Shown: in pieces, positions 1 to 8,005 of the stretch
Layout of the letters: every line of letters begins with the position of its first letter
Position numbering within the stretch: the stretch's first letter is position 1
DNA from: Rhodothermales bacterium
GTDB lineage: Bacteria; Bacteroidota; Rhodothermia; Rhodothermales; JAHQVL01
Length of the DNA stretch: 43,545 bases
Direction: 5' to 3'
Assembly (NCBI GenBank): GCA_041391505.1
Contig: JAWKNW010000035.1
Coordinates: 1 to 43,545 of the forward strand
Translations under genes and position numbers: made by a program
The notes under the pieces: model-generated
Told to the model about the DNA's origin: nothing
Seen by the model: only the letters and a program-made list of their open reading frames with translations
Database searches by the model: none

Positions 1-67
1 GCGGTCATTTGCTGCGCGGTCATTTGCTGCGCGGTCATTTGCTGCGCGGTCATTTGCTGCGCGGTCA
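1..67. repeat. 15-bp tandem repeat, four perfect units
   Basis: The unit GCGGTCATTTGCTGC is repeated four times without a mismatch (1-60) and is followed by a partial fifth copy. Each unit contains GGTCAT, the reverse complement of the ATGACC word that dominates the next repeat block. The block is cut by the window edge, so its real length is unknown. No function can be read from the sequence. Confidence 0.95.
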
Positions 68-80
68 GGAGCTACCAAAT

Positions 81-225
81 CATGACCTTACTTTCATGAC
101 CTCACTGTCATGACCTTATTTTCATGACCTCACTGTCATGACCCTCCTTCATGACCTCACTGTCATGACCTTACTTTCATGACCCTCCTTCATGACCTCA
201 CTGTCATGACCTTACTTTCATGACC
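81..225. repeat. CATGACC array with 14-bp period
   Basis: CATGACC occurs eleven times, at 81, 95, 109, 123, 137, 150, 164, 178, 191, 205 and 219, so the spacing is 14 bp with two 13-bp steps. The spacers alternate between TTACTTT-like, TCACTGT-like and CTCCTT-like sequence. The array ends 14 bp before the ATG of the ABC permease at 239. It could be expanded junk or a set of protein binding sites; the sequence does not decide. Confidence 0.95.
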
Positions 226-238
226 TTCTTCCACGCCC

Positions 239-1663
239 ATGTTTTTCCTGCTCGTTGAGAAAGAACTCAAGAACCTGCTGCTGAGCCCCAAGTTCGTTGC
301 GACGTTCGGGGCCTGCACGGTGCTGATCCTGACCAGCATCTTCGCCGGCATCGTCGAATACCGCAACAGCAGCGCGCAGTATTCCGCCGCGACGGCGCTG
401 GTCGGCCAGGAGCTGTCGGAAGCGACCTCATGGGGGCAGCTCGGCAACCGGCAGCGCGTATACCGCAAGCCGGAGGCGATGCAGATCTTCGCATCGGGGA
501 TTCACTTCGACATCGGGCGGTTTTCGGTGATCAGCTCGTGGCAGGACGTCCGTCTGCAGCAGAGCGCCTACAGCATCGAACCGATCTTCGCGGTGTTCCG
601 GGCCATCGACTTCGTCTTCATCGTGCAGGTGGTGCTTTCGCTCCTCACTATCGTGTTCGCCTACGACCTGATCAGCGGCGAAAAGGAGTCGGGCACGCTC
701 CGCCTGATGCTCGCGAACGCCGTGCCTCGAACCCAGTACATCGCCGCCAAGATCGCCGGGGCCTGGCTGGGGCTTATGATCCCGCTGATCATCCCCATGC
801 TCATCGGGGTGCTCCTCCTGATGGTCTTCAACATCCCGTTCGCCGGCGACGACTGGCTCCGGCTCGGCAAGCTCACCGGCTACTCGATGCTGTATCTCAC
901 GGCCTTTCTGTGCCTGGGCGTCCTGTTTTCGACCCTCACCCACCGATCCGCCATGTCGTTTCTGACGCTCCTGGTGTTCTGGATCGCCATGGTGCTCGTC
1001 GTGCCGCGCGGCGGCATGATGATCGCATCACAGCTCGTGCAGGTACCCTCCGCCAGCGAGATCGAGAGCCGGAAGGACGGCTTTGCGCGCGAACGCCGGA
1101 GCGCGTTTTTCGAGGAGCTGTCGGAATCGTTCCAGAGCCGGGCGCGCGCCAAGGAAGGGATGAGCGAGGCGGAGCGCAAGCAATACGACGCCGATCACGA
1201 ATGGGACTGGATGGTCGAGGACGACGACCGTCAGAGCCGGATGGACAACGACATCGCGGAGTACAACCGGAAGGTGGACGAGGACTTGAACAACGTGCGC
1301 GCCGTCCAGCAATCGCTCGGCTTCTCGCTGTCACGCTTCTCGCCGGCGTCGGCCTACCAGCTCGCCGCCATGCGGCTCGGACGGACGGATCTCGGCCTGA
1401 AGCGGCGCTTCACCGAATCGCTGTACGCCTACCGCACCGCGTTCACGGCCTATATCGGGCAGAAAAACCCCGGCGGGATGACCATGCGGATCGGCGGCAA
1501 CGAAAAGGCGGAGCCGCTGGACCTGAGCGATTTGCCGCAGTACAGCCCGGACGCCACGATCCAGAGCGAGCAATCCCCCGCCGACCTGATCATCCTGACC
1601 CTCTACGCCTTCGGCGCGGTCGCCCTCGCCCTGGTCGCCTTCAACCGGTACGACGTGCGCTGA
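239..1663 (+). CDS. ABC-2 type transporter permease
   Basis: This 474-residue protein looks like the membrane subunit of an ABC-2 exporter. A first TM segment (about residues 17-37) is followed by a roughly 85-residue extracytoplasmic loop, then TM helices near residues 120-143, 175-200, 217-235 and 240-262. A second large hydrophilic, charged loop (about 270-420, rich in E, R and D) precedes a final TM near 450-468. The motif DLISGEKESGTLRLML (about 142-157) is the usual cytoplasmic helix of this permease class. Large inserted loops occur in the DUF3526-like subset. The ATPase partner is not visible and probably lies left of the window. The ATG at 239 is chosen because it opens directly into the MFFLLVEKELK helix. 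The substrate is unknown. Confidence 0.85.
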   Translation: MFFLLVEKELKNLLLSPKFVATFGACTVLILTSIFAGIVEYRNSSAQYSAATALVGQELSEATSWGQLGNRQRVYRKPEAMQIFASGIHFDIGRFSVISSWQDVRLQQSAYSIEPIFAVFRAIDFVFIVQVVLSLLTIVFAYDLISGEKESGTLRLMLANAVPRTQYIAAKIAGAWLGLMIPLIIPMLIGVLLLMVFNIPFAGDDWLRLGKLTGYSMLYLTAFLCLGVLFSTLTHRSAMSFLTLLVFWIAMVLVVPRGGMMIASQLVQVPSASEIESRKDGFARERRSAFFEELSESFQSRARAKEGMSEAERKQYDADHEWDWMVEDDDRQSRMDNDIAEYNRKVDEDLNNVRAVQQSLGFSLSRFSPASAYQLAAMRLGRTDLGLKRRFTESLYAYRTAFTAYIGQKNPGGMTMRIGGNEKAEPLDLSDLPQYSPDATIQSEQSPADLIILTLYAFGAVALALVAFNRYDVR

Positions 1664-1675
1664 CGGGCTCGCCGC

Positions 1676-2041
1676 TCAGTGCGAGGCGAAGACGGACTGG
1701 TTGCCGTTCGCGTCGAACAGGATGATGTCGTATTTGTCGGCCGCGCGGCCTTCCACTTCCATGCCCGGCGAGCCGACCGGCATGCCCGGCGCCGTGATGC
1801 CGGTCGCGTTCGGGCGATCCTGCAGCAGCTTCTTGATGTCCTCGATCGGCACGTGGCCCTCGACGATGTACCCGCCGACGACGGCCGTATGGCACGACGA
1901 AAGCCGGCCCGGAACGCCGAAACGTTCCTTGATGGACCCCATGTCCTCGATATCCTGCGTCTTGACCTCCATGCCGTTGGCGCGAAGGTATTCGACCCAC
2001 TTCGAGCAACAGCCGCATGTCGGGCTCTTGTAGACCATCAT
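1676..2041 (-). CDS. DUF411 metal-binding domain protein (leader in another frame)
   Basis: The 121-residue product starts MMVYKSPTCGCCSKW and has the DUF411 hallmarks: the CGCC cysteine cluster at residues 9-12, a conserved CHT motif near residue 50 and the GITAPGMPVGSPGM segment. DUF411 proteins are small, usually exported, and often sit near copper or other metal-handling genes; binding of a soft metal by the cysteines is inferred. Family members normally carry a signal peptide directly before the VYKSPTCGCC start. Here that leader is present upstream (ATG at 2166) but one frame away, joined by an ATGA overlap at 2038-2041. Either the gene has a one-base indel or the domain is translated separately in the cytoplasm. 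Confidence 0.85.
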   Translation of the reverse strand: MMVYKSPTCGCCSKWVEYLRANGMEVKTQDIEDMGSIKERFGVPGRLSSCHTAVVGGYIVEGHVPIEDIKKLLQDRPNATGITAPGMPVGSPGMEVEGRAADKYDIILFDANGNQSVFASH

Positions 2042-2166
2042 GGTGGAAGCGCCTCGTCCACGAGGGCGACCTGTTTCATTTCCGTAGCGTCCTGCGAATC
2101 GGACTGGCAGCCGGCGGCCACGAGGAGGAGCAGGGCGAGCGCCGTGAGAGAAGATAGATACCGCAT
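2038..2166 (-). pseudogene. lipoprotein signal leader of the DUF411 gene, out of frame
   Basis: From the ATG at 2166 the frame encodes a hydrophobic signal peptide with lipobox VAAGC (about residues 16-20), then a short linker ending VDEALPP and a TGA at 2038-2040. This is what one expects as the N-terminus of an exported DUF411 lipoprotein, and the downstream domain begins at exactly this point in another frame. I read the two ORFs as one gene of about 163 codons (1676-2166) split by a single-base change near 2041-2046. A true ATGA-coupled two-gene arrangement is the alternative. Confidence 0.7.
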
Positions 2167-2259
2167 GCGTAGGGTTCGATGTGGGTGAAGAAAGTCTCTT
2201 AAAAATGCCCGATCCGCCAAGGCGTTCCCCGACCGTGGATCATGTTGCCGGATATCAAC

Positions 2260-2292
2260 AAAGCCGTCCGATGCGAGGCATCGAACGGCTTT
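2260..2292 (-). terminator. Rho-independent terminator after tRNA-Gly
   Basis: A 15-bp stem (2260-2274 with 2278-2292, one G-T pair) closes a 3-base loop, with AAA/TTT at the base. It lies just downstream of the minus-strand tRNA. The T run after the stem is short (TTTGTT), so termination strength is uncertain. Confidence 0.75.
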
Positions 2293-2297
2293 TCTGA

Positions 2298-2367
2298 GCG
2301 GAACACGGACTCGAACCCGCGACCTCAACCTGGCAAGGTTGCGCTCTACCAGCTGAGCTAGTTCCGC
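2298..2367 (-). tRNA. tRNA-Gly(GCC), two bases short
   Basis: The minus strand gives acceptor GCGGAAC paired with GTTCCGC, D arm GCTCAGCTGGTAGAGC, anticodon stem CAACC/GGTTG with GCC in the loop, and TTCGAGT as T loop. That is a tRNA-Gly(GCC). The molecule is only 70 nt. The anticodon loop reads TTGCCA (six bases, where TTGCCAA is normal), and the 3' side of the T stem has CCGT where CCCGT would pair with GCGGG. Both missing bases fall in short homopolymers. CCA is not encoded. The gene is probably intact in the organism and damaged in this sequence. Confidence 0.9.
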
Positions 2368-2417
2368 TTTGCGGACGACAACGATACGAAACGCAAACCC
2401 GGCCTGTCAAGTGAAGA

Positions 2418-2997
2418 CTATGCGGAGCCGGTTCGTTTTGTCGATGGGGAGGTGTACCCCATCGTCCGGCTCAGGTTCCAGAAAAAAGCCCAGCCGGCCG
2501 GGCTTTTGGGGGCCGATTCGGGGGTTTGCTCGAGCTCGATCGTGTATTCGACGCTCAGCGCCTGGGCGCCGCTCGCATCCCAGAACGCCATGCCCTCCGC
2601 GTTGCGCGACAGCACCCCGAGCCGCAGGCGGGCGGCGCACCCGCGCCCCCAGGCGCGCATCCGTTCGAGCAGCGCCCCGCCCAGACCCGACCGCCGCACC
2701 GCTTCATCGACGTACAACTCGGCGATGAACAGCTCCAGCGCGTCGCCGTAAATCGGGTGACGCCAGCGCTGGCCATGCACGAACCCCACCGGCCGGCCGT
2801 CGTCAGTCGCGACGAAGAACCGGTGGAAATCGTCGACCAGCCAGACCGCCAGGTCGTTGCGCCAGCGGTGGTCCGCGTCCGCCGCCAGCACAAAGCGGGG
2901 CTCGAGCGCCATGTGCTGTTCCATGAGCGCGCGCCACATCGCGAAGAGCGCGGGCGCATCCGCGGCGAGCCTGCCGCACGTCGAAGGCCATGGGCAT
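2418..2997 (-). CDS. GNAT family N-acetyltransferase, frameshifted near the N-terminus
   Basis: The main open frame (2418-2939) encodes a GNAT fold protein: FVATDDGRPVGFVHG forms the central strands, FIAELYVDEAVRRSGLG the beta4 strand and acetyl-CoA loop (RRSGLGGAL), and NAEGMAFWDASGA the C-terminal motif. The natural start is probably the ATG at 2997 (MPMAFDVRQ), five bases... directly after the asd stop at 3000; joining it to ADAPALFAMWRAL needs one indel near 2958-2962. The 3' end is also doubtful, because the open frame runs through a good terminator hairpin at 2482-2507, so the true stop probably lies nearby in another frame. It is the last gene of the metX-asd unit. The substrate is unknown. 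Confidence 0.75.
2482..2507 (-). terminator. Rho-independent terminator of the metX-asd-GNAT unit
   Basis: On the minus strand AAAAGCCCG pairs with TGGGCTTTT around a GC-rich loop, and the stem ends in six T residues. It sits inside the open frame assigned to the GNAT gene, which supports a shorter true C-terminus for that protein. Confidence 0.75.
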
Positions 2998-2999
2998 AC

Positions 3000-4079
3000 T
3001 CAGGCTACAGCTTCCTTGCCGACGCGCGCCGCCTTCAGGTAGCCCTGGCGCAGCAGCAGTTCGGCGTTGAGGATGGCCCCGCCCGCGGCGCTGCGGATCG
3101 TGTTGTGCGAGAGCACGACAAACTTGACGTCGAGCACTTCGCAGGGCCGAATGCGGCCGACGGAGATCGTCATGCCGCGCCCCAGGTGCGTGCTGGCGCG
3201 ACTGCGGGTAGTTCGCCTGATCGAACACCTGGAGGAAGGTTTCGGGAGCGGACGGCAGCCCGGCGACGGCCGCCGGCGTGTCGAACCCGCGGAACGCCGC
3301 GATCACGTCGTCGATCGAGGCTGTTTTGCGCAGCTTGAGCGATACGCACTCGAGGTGCCCATCCAGCACCGGGACGCGGTTGCACTGGGCGCTGATCCGG
3401 ATCGACGCCGGCTCGACGCGATCCCCCTGATGCGTCCGAGCAGCTTCAGAGGCTCGATCACCATCTTCTCCTCCTCCCCCGATATAGGGAATGACGTTGC
3501 CGAGGATATCGAGCGAGGCCACCCCCGGGTAGCCGGCGCCCGAGATGGCCTGCATCGTCGTCACCTGGATGGCCTCGATGCCGAAAGCATCTTCCAGCGG
3601 CCGCAACGCGCCCACGAGCCCGACGGCGCAGTTCGGGTTGGTCACGATAAACCGCCGTGGGCGCGCCAGGGCTGGTGATCGATGAGCGCGGTATGATCCG
3701 GGTTGATCTCGGGGATCAGCAGCGGTACCCGCTCGTGCATCCGGTAATTCTTGGCATTCGAGATCACGGCATAGCCGGCTTCGGCGAAGGCGCGCTCGAG
3801 ATCGCCGGCGACGGCGGCATCGAGCCCCGAGAAGACGACGTCGCACGGAATGCCCGGAAGCCGCCTCAGCACGTCCATGCGCGCGATGGCGTCCGGTATG
3901 GGCGTCGAGGAAATCCAGTTGACGGCCTCGGCGTACGGTTTGCCGGCCGAGCGCGAGGACGCGGCGAGGGCCGTACCGTGAACCAGGGATGGCCATGGAG
4001 CAGCTCGACAAACTTCTGGCCAACGGCTCCGGTGGCGCCCAGGATGCCGACAAACGAAGGGGGATTCAGGGTGTTTCAT
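3000..4079 (-). pseudogene. asd: aspartate-semialdehyde dehydrogenase, archaeal/fungal type, many frameshifts
   Basis: ASADH reduces aspartyl phosphate to aspartate semialdehyde, the branch point to lysine, threonine and methionine. Read across frames from the ATG at 4079, the product is MKHPESPF, then the NADP loop GILGATGAVGQKFVELL, the segment VVFSGLDAAVAGDLERAFA, ISNAKNYRM, the active-site motif FIVTNPNCAVG (catalytic Cys), QAISGAGYPGV, RISAQCNRVPVLDGH and a C-terminus ending VGKEAVA with TGA at 3000-3002. This motif set is the class found in archaea and fungi as well as some bacteria. The span of 1080 bp fits the family length of about 355 residues. At least six frame changes are needed, near 4050, 3970, 3675, 3465, 3425 and 3205. 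Conserved residues persist in every piece, so I favour sequencing indels. It lies 55 bp after metX. Confidence 0.88.
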
Positions 4080-4134
4080 CCCGTATGGGTTGTTTGTGGG
4101 TGTGGAGGCGGGTGATGATCGTGGAAAAACGGGA

Positions 4135-5285
4135 TCAGCGATGCGCGGCAAGCGGCAGCGCCGGCTCGTGCCCCCGGCACAGCGCCCGGTCGTGCATCCA
4201 GCGCATGACGCGCTCGTTGATGGCGTCGACCTCGATGAGGAAGGCGTCGTGGCCGTCGGACGATTCGATGATCGACAGCCCGAGTCGGGCAGGTGGGCGT
4301 GCAGTTCCTCCTGCTCGGCCAGCGGGTGCAGCAGATCCGAGGTAATGCCGATGATGAGCGCCGGCTGCTCGATGCGCGCGAGCACGTCGATACGCGCCGC
4401 GGCCGCGGGCGACATCGCGTGTCCATCAGCTGCGTCAGACGAACGTAGCAGTTGGCGTCGAAGCGCTGCGTGAGCTTTTCGCCCTGGTAGCGCAGATAAC
4501 TCGATGGAAAAGGCGCCGTCCTCCCGCTCTTCGGCCATCCGCCGGCGCCCGAAACGATCCTGGAACGAGGCATGGGACCGATAGGATATCAGGGCCGCCA
4601 TACGAGCCACCGAAAGGCCGGCGACGGGACCGTCCGCCGGGTCGTACCGGCCGTCGTTCCATTTGGGATCGCCATAGATGGCCTGCCGCTGCATCTCGCT
4701 CCAGCCGATGCACCAGGCCGAGTGCCGGCCGCCGACGGCGATGGGACGCATGGCGCGGACATACGGACCCAAAAACGCCCACCGAGAACCTGCATCCCCC
4801 CCATCGACCCGCCGATCACGAGCTGGACGCCCGTGACGCCGAGATCGTCCAGCAGCCGGCGATGGAGCTGCACGGTGTCGCGGATGGAAAAGATGGGGAA
4901 GCCGGCGCCATAGGCGCGCCCGGTGTCCGGATTGCCGCGTCAGCGGGGAAACCGGAACCGTAAGGCGATCCCGGCACATTGGCCGCCACGATAAAATGGC
5001 AGGCCGGGTCGAGCGCTTTGCCGGGGCCGAGCAGCCTGCCCACCAGTCGTCGATCGCCGTATTGCCGGTCAGGGCATGACACACGACGACGACGTTGTCA
5101 CGGGTTTCGTTCAGCGTGCCCCAGGTCTGGTAGGCGACGGGCACTTCACGCAGGGTCGTTCCGGATTCCAGCGAGAACTCTGGCAGGATCAGCGTTTGAG
5201 GCATGCACGGTCTGGAACAAGGCGGAGCGGCCGGCTCCGCCAATGGGCGATGCTCACTCAGAAGCGCGAAGACGATGTGGGGCAT
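4135..5285 (-). pseudogene. metX: homoserine O-acetyltransferase, many frameshifts
   Basis: MetX acetylates homoserine with acetyl-CoA as the first step of methionine synthesis. Across frames one sees VPVAYQTWGTLNETRDN and CHALTGNTAIDDWW, then NVPGSPYGSG, the nucleophile elbow GGSMGGMQVL (catalytic Ser), WNDGRYDP, RMAALISYRSHASFQDRFGR, a LARIEQPALIIGITSDLL strand and finally SDGHDAFLIEVD with the catalytic His. The natural frame ends at TGA 4135-4137. The ATG at 5285 is preferred because GGGAGGG lies five bases upstream; the ATG at 5204 (MPQTLILPEF) matches the usual family start and is the alternative. Five or more indels break the frame, roughly between 5060 and 4290. A SAM riboswitch precedes the gene and asd follows it. 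Confidence 0.88.
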
Positions 5286-5290
5286 AAAAA

Positions 5291-5297
5291 CCCTCCC
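5291..5297 (-). promoter_or_regulatory. strong Shine-Dalgarno of metX
   Basis: GGGAGGG on the minus strand lies five bases before the ATG at 5285. It decides between the two candidate metX starts and lies 58 bp below the riboswitch, so it could be the element that the riboswitch hides or frees. No T-tract terminator is evident between aptamer and start codon, which suggests translational control. Confidence 0.55.
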
Positions 5298-5354
5298 GTA
5301 CGGTAGCGGAAGAGGCAAGCTGCAGCCAGACGCTGTCGCGTGACACTCTCTCCC

Positions 5355-5468
5355 GCTCATCTTCCCTCACCTGAGGTAGGACGTAGCACCTTTCCCGTTC
5401 AAATAATACTGCGAACGGACGGTTGCCAGGGTTTGCCAGGGCCTAATCCTCCACCCTTCTGGATGAGC
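5355..5468 (-). promoter_or_regulatory. SAM-I (S-box) riboswitch upstream of metX
   Basis: The minus strand shows the S-box core: P1 strand GCTCATC (5468-5462), CAGAAGGGTGGAGG, GGCCC, CCTGGCAACC, a variable P3 hairpin, AAGGTGCTACGTCCTACC, GAAGATGAG, and closing P1 strand GATGAGC (5361-5355) with seven perfect base pairs. The known family binds S-adenosylmethionine and turns off methionine genes. Position directly before metX fits. The aptamer shows no obvious indel, unlike the genes around it. Confidence 0.88.
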
Positions 5469-5725
5469 TATCAGAGACATCGTTTCATGCCCTCTTACCA
5501 TAGCCCGGCGACGCGTGTTCCCGGAGCGAGAAAAGTTGAAAGCAGGTTCGCAGCACCTAAAATGACGTATTCACGGGACCGCCGGCGGCCTATCCTTCCT
5601 ACACTGTACTCTCCCGAATCAGAGAGCGGCCTGCGGATACCCGGTTTATTCTTGCCCTGGCAAGCATGCGTTGTTGACCCAAGCACCGGCGTCCGTACGG
5701 CCGCTTTCTGTCTTGTCGAAACCGA
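5469..5725. other. intergenic region upstream of the SAM riboswitch
   Basis: This 257-bp stretch must contain the promoter of the metX unit on the minus strand. TATGGT near 5509-5514 could be a -10 element, but I cannot place a matching -35. A 63-codon open frame at 5495-5686 has no recognisable motif and I do not call it a gene. Confidence 0.4.
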
Positions 5726-6311
5726 TCAGCGCACCCACGTCAACACGAACGCCGGCGGGACATTGGGGAGGATGGCCGGGCTCCGGTGACAGGCGCCGAA
5801 ACGCTCTTCCATGCTTCGCCGGAAACGAACGGCCGTCGGCAGCGGGTAGGCGTGTACGTACTGGAACGTGCGAAAGACGGAACCCGGTGCCATCAGGTCG
5901 TCGATGCTGGTGATGATGGCGTTGCGCACCTGCGACGCGAAGCTCGCGAACGGGAGGCTCGATATGATGAGTTTCGCCTGCCCCATGCCGGCCTCCTCGA
6001 GATGCCGCGGCGCATCTTCCGCCATGCCCTGGACGAACGAGAAATCAGGATACCGCTGCCGCAAGAGGGTGACAAACCGCCCCTCGCACTCGATGCCCAG
6101 ATAACGCGCCCCGGCGGGCAGCATGCGGTGGATGTGCCGGGTAAAGGCCCCGGTGCCAGGCCCCAGTTCGAGCACAACATCCCCGGCTCCACGCAAACGT
6201 CGTCGATCATCGCGGCAGCCAGTTCGGCCGCACTGGGGACGATGGAGCCGACGCCGACCGGGTTCCGGAGAAAGGCCTTACGAAATGAACGGTGTCACTA
6301 TTGATCGCCAT
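5726..6311 (-). pseudogene. class I SAM methyltransferase (PmtA / rRNA dimethylase-like), frameshifted
   Basis: The open part (5726-6196) contains the SAM-binding motif VVLELGPGTGAFTRHI, the acidic strand GARYLGIECEGRF, a catalytic-site-like LIISSLPFASF and the C-terminus NVPPAFVLTWVR. This pattern fits bacterial phospholipid N-methyltransferases and related proteins annotated as rRNA adenine dimethylase-like. The missing N-terminus lies in other frames: ATG at 6311 (MAINSDTVHFV), then FLRNPVGVGSIVPSAAELA, the typical opening of this family, so two or three indels are needed between about 6280 and 6190. With those the protein would be about 195 residues. The substrate (lipid or other) cannot be told. 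Confidence 0.75.
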
Positions 6312-6523
6312 GGAAGCTCTGGAGTCTCAACCCTCAACGCCCGAAAATCCCGTCATCGAGGCGAGGCGCGGGTGGGAGTGCCTCGTTATGTACGCCATCG
6401 CATGATCCCATAGTTGCACCGGAAGGAAGGTCTGGCGAACGAATCGGCGTATGATACGATAAACGGCGGAGTATAACACGGACGGCGGCCCGGTTAAAAT
6501 CGACCGCGGCCGGCGCGCCGGAT

Positions 6524-7899
6524 TCACGCCGGCGGCAGCATCTTCCCCGATTTAGCAACCCCGCAGGGTCCAGCGCCTGCTTGATCGTGTGCAAGACGTG
6601 CAGGGCTTCGCCGTGCTCGGCGGCCATGAATCGCGTCTTGCCGAGCCCCACGCCGTGTTCGCCCGAGCAGGTGCCGCCCAGTTCGAGCGCGTGGCGGACC
6701 AGCTGCTCGTGCAACCGCTCGATTCGGCGACTTCCTCGGGGCGCTCGGGGTCGATGAGGTACTGCAGATGAAAATTGCCGTCTCCCACGTGGCCCACGAG
6801 CGGCGCCATGAGGAAGGTGCCGGCCATATCGGCCTGGACGCGCGCGAGGCATTCGGCCAGGCGCGAGAGCGGCACGCACACGTCGGTCCTCTTGACCGCG
6901 CCCCGGGCGCAGCCCCTTCGCCGCGTAGTGCGCATTGTGCCGGGCGTGCCAGAGAGGCGCCCGCTCCCCGGCATCCGACGCCCACGTAAAATCCTCCCGC
7001 CGCCGGCGCGCACCAGCGCCTCCACCCGCCGCAGCTGGCCTTCCACCTCCTCCCGCGTCCCGCTGAACTCCATGAAGAGCGTGGGCGCCTCGGGATGCGT
7101 CAGCCCGGCGTAGGCGTTGATGCCGCGGATCATCAGGCATCCAGCAGCTCGATCCGGCCGATCGGGATGCCGGCGCGGCGCACCTTCACCACCACCCCCA
7201 CCGCCCGGCGAGCGAGCCGAACGGGGCGACGGCCGCCACGACGTACGCCGGCACCGGGTAGAGCCGCAGCGTCACCTCCGTGATCACGCCGAGCGTCCCC
7301 TCGGAGCCCACGAAGAGCCGTGTCAGGTCGTATCCCGAAGCCGACTTCCGGGCGCGGCTGCCGGTCTCGATGAGCCGCCCGTCCGACAGCACCACCTGGA
7401 GGGAGATGACGTTGTCGCGCATGGTGCCGTAGCGGACCGAGCTGGTGCCGCTGGCGCGCGTGGCCGCCATGCCGCCGAGCGTCGCATCTGCGCCCGGATC
7501 CACCGGAAAAAAGAGCCCCGTTGGCGCCAGCTCGGCATTGAGCTGCTTGCGCCGCACGCCGGCCTGGACGGTGCAGTCGGCATCGTCCACATCCACCCGC
7601 AATACCCGGTTCATCCGCGACAGATCGAGGCTGACGCCGCCCCGCACCGGCAGGACATGCCCTTCCAGCGAGGTGCCGGCGCCGTAGGCGACCAGCGGCG
7701 TCTCCATCCGGGCGCAGCACCGGACGACCGCCGCCACGTCCTCCGCGTGCTCGGGGAAACAGACGACGTCCGGACGCGCCGGCAGGTAGGCCGAGTGGTC
7801 GGCACTGTGGACTTCGATATCGGCCTCGAGGCGCGATGCGCGATCGCCCAGGACCTCGGTCAGGGCCGCATGGAGCTCGTCAACGGATGCGCGTGCCAT
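6524..7899 (-). pseudogene. GlcD/LDHD-type FAD-linked oxidase, C-terminal half frameshifted
   Basis: The enzyme belongs to the family of FAD-dependent D-lactate dehydrogenases and glycolate oxidase GlcD, which oxidise 2-hydroxy acids. The intact N-terminal frame (from ATG 7899) holds the PCMH FAD domain: DVVCFPEHAEDVAAVVRCC, VAYGAGTSLEGH, DPGADATLGGMAATRASGT, and SGYDLTRLFVGSEGTLGV. The C-terminal FAD-oxidase domain is spread over frames: RAGIPIGRIELLDA, APTLFMEFSG, PLVGHVGDGNFH, ELGGTCSGEHGVGLGK and LDPAGLLN...GKMLPPA, with stop at 6524-6526. Indels are needed near 7200, 7140, 6990, 6905, 6725 and 6555. The total of about 458 codons is normal for the family. It is divergent from mnmD. Confidence 0.85.
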
Positions 7900-8005
7900 G
7901 TGAATGATGTATTAGGTGCGGTGGAAGAGGGAGCCATTTTCCGGACCTAAAGTACTCTCGCTTCATCCACCGATCAACCAGCCCCTCGCGCGAGCCGGCA
8001 TCGCC

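Noticed and set aside
1..225. Possible CRISPR array
   Set aside because: Repeats are 14-15 bp with 7-bp alternating, repeated spacers; there are no unique spacers of 30 bp or more and no cas genes.
2031..2060. Programmed ribosomal frameshift joining leader and DUF411 domain
   Set aside because: No heptameric slippery site, stimulatory pseudoknot or internal SD is seen, and the whole neighbourhood has random indels.
5495..5686. 63-codon minus-strand ORF upstream of the SAM riboswitch
   Set aside because: No ribosome site, no motif and no domain; it lies where the metX promoter should be.
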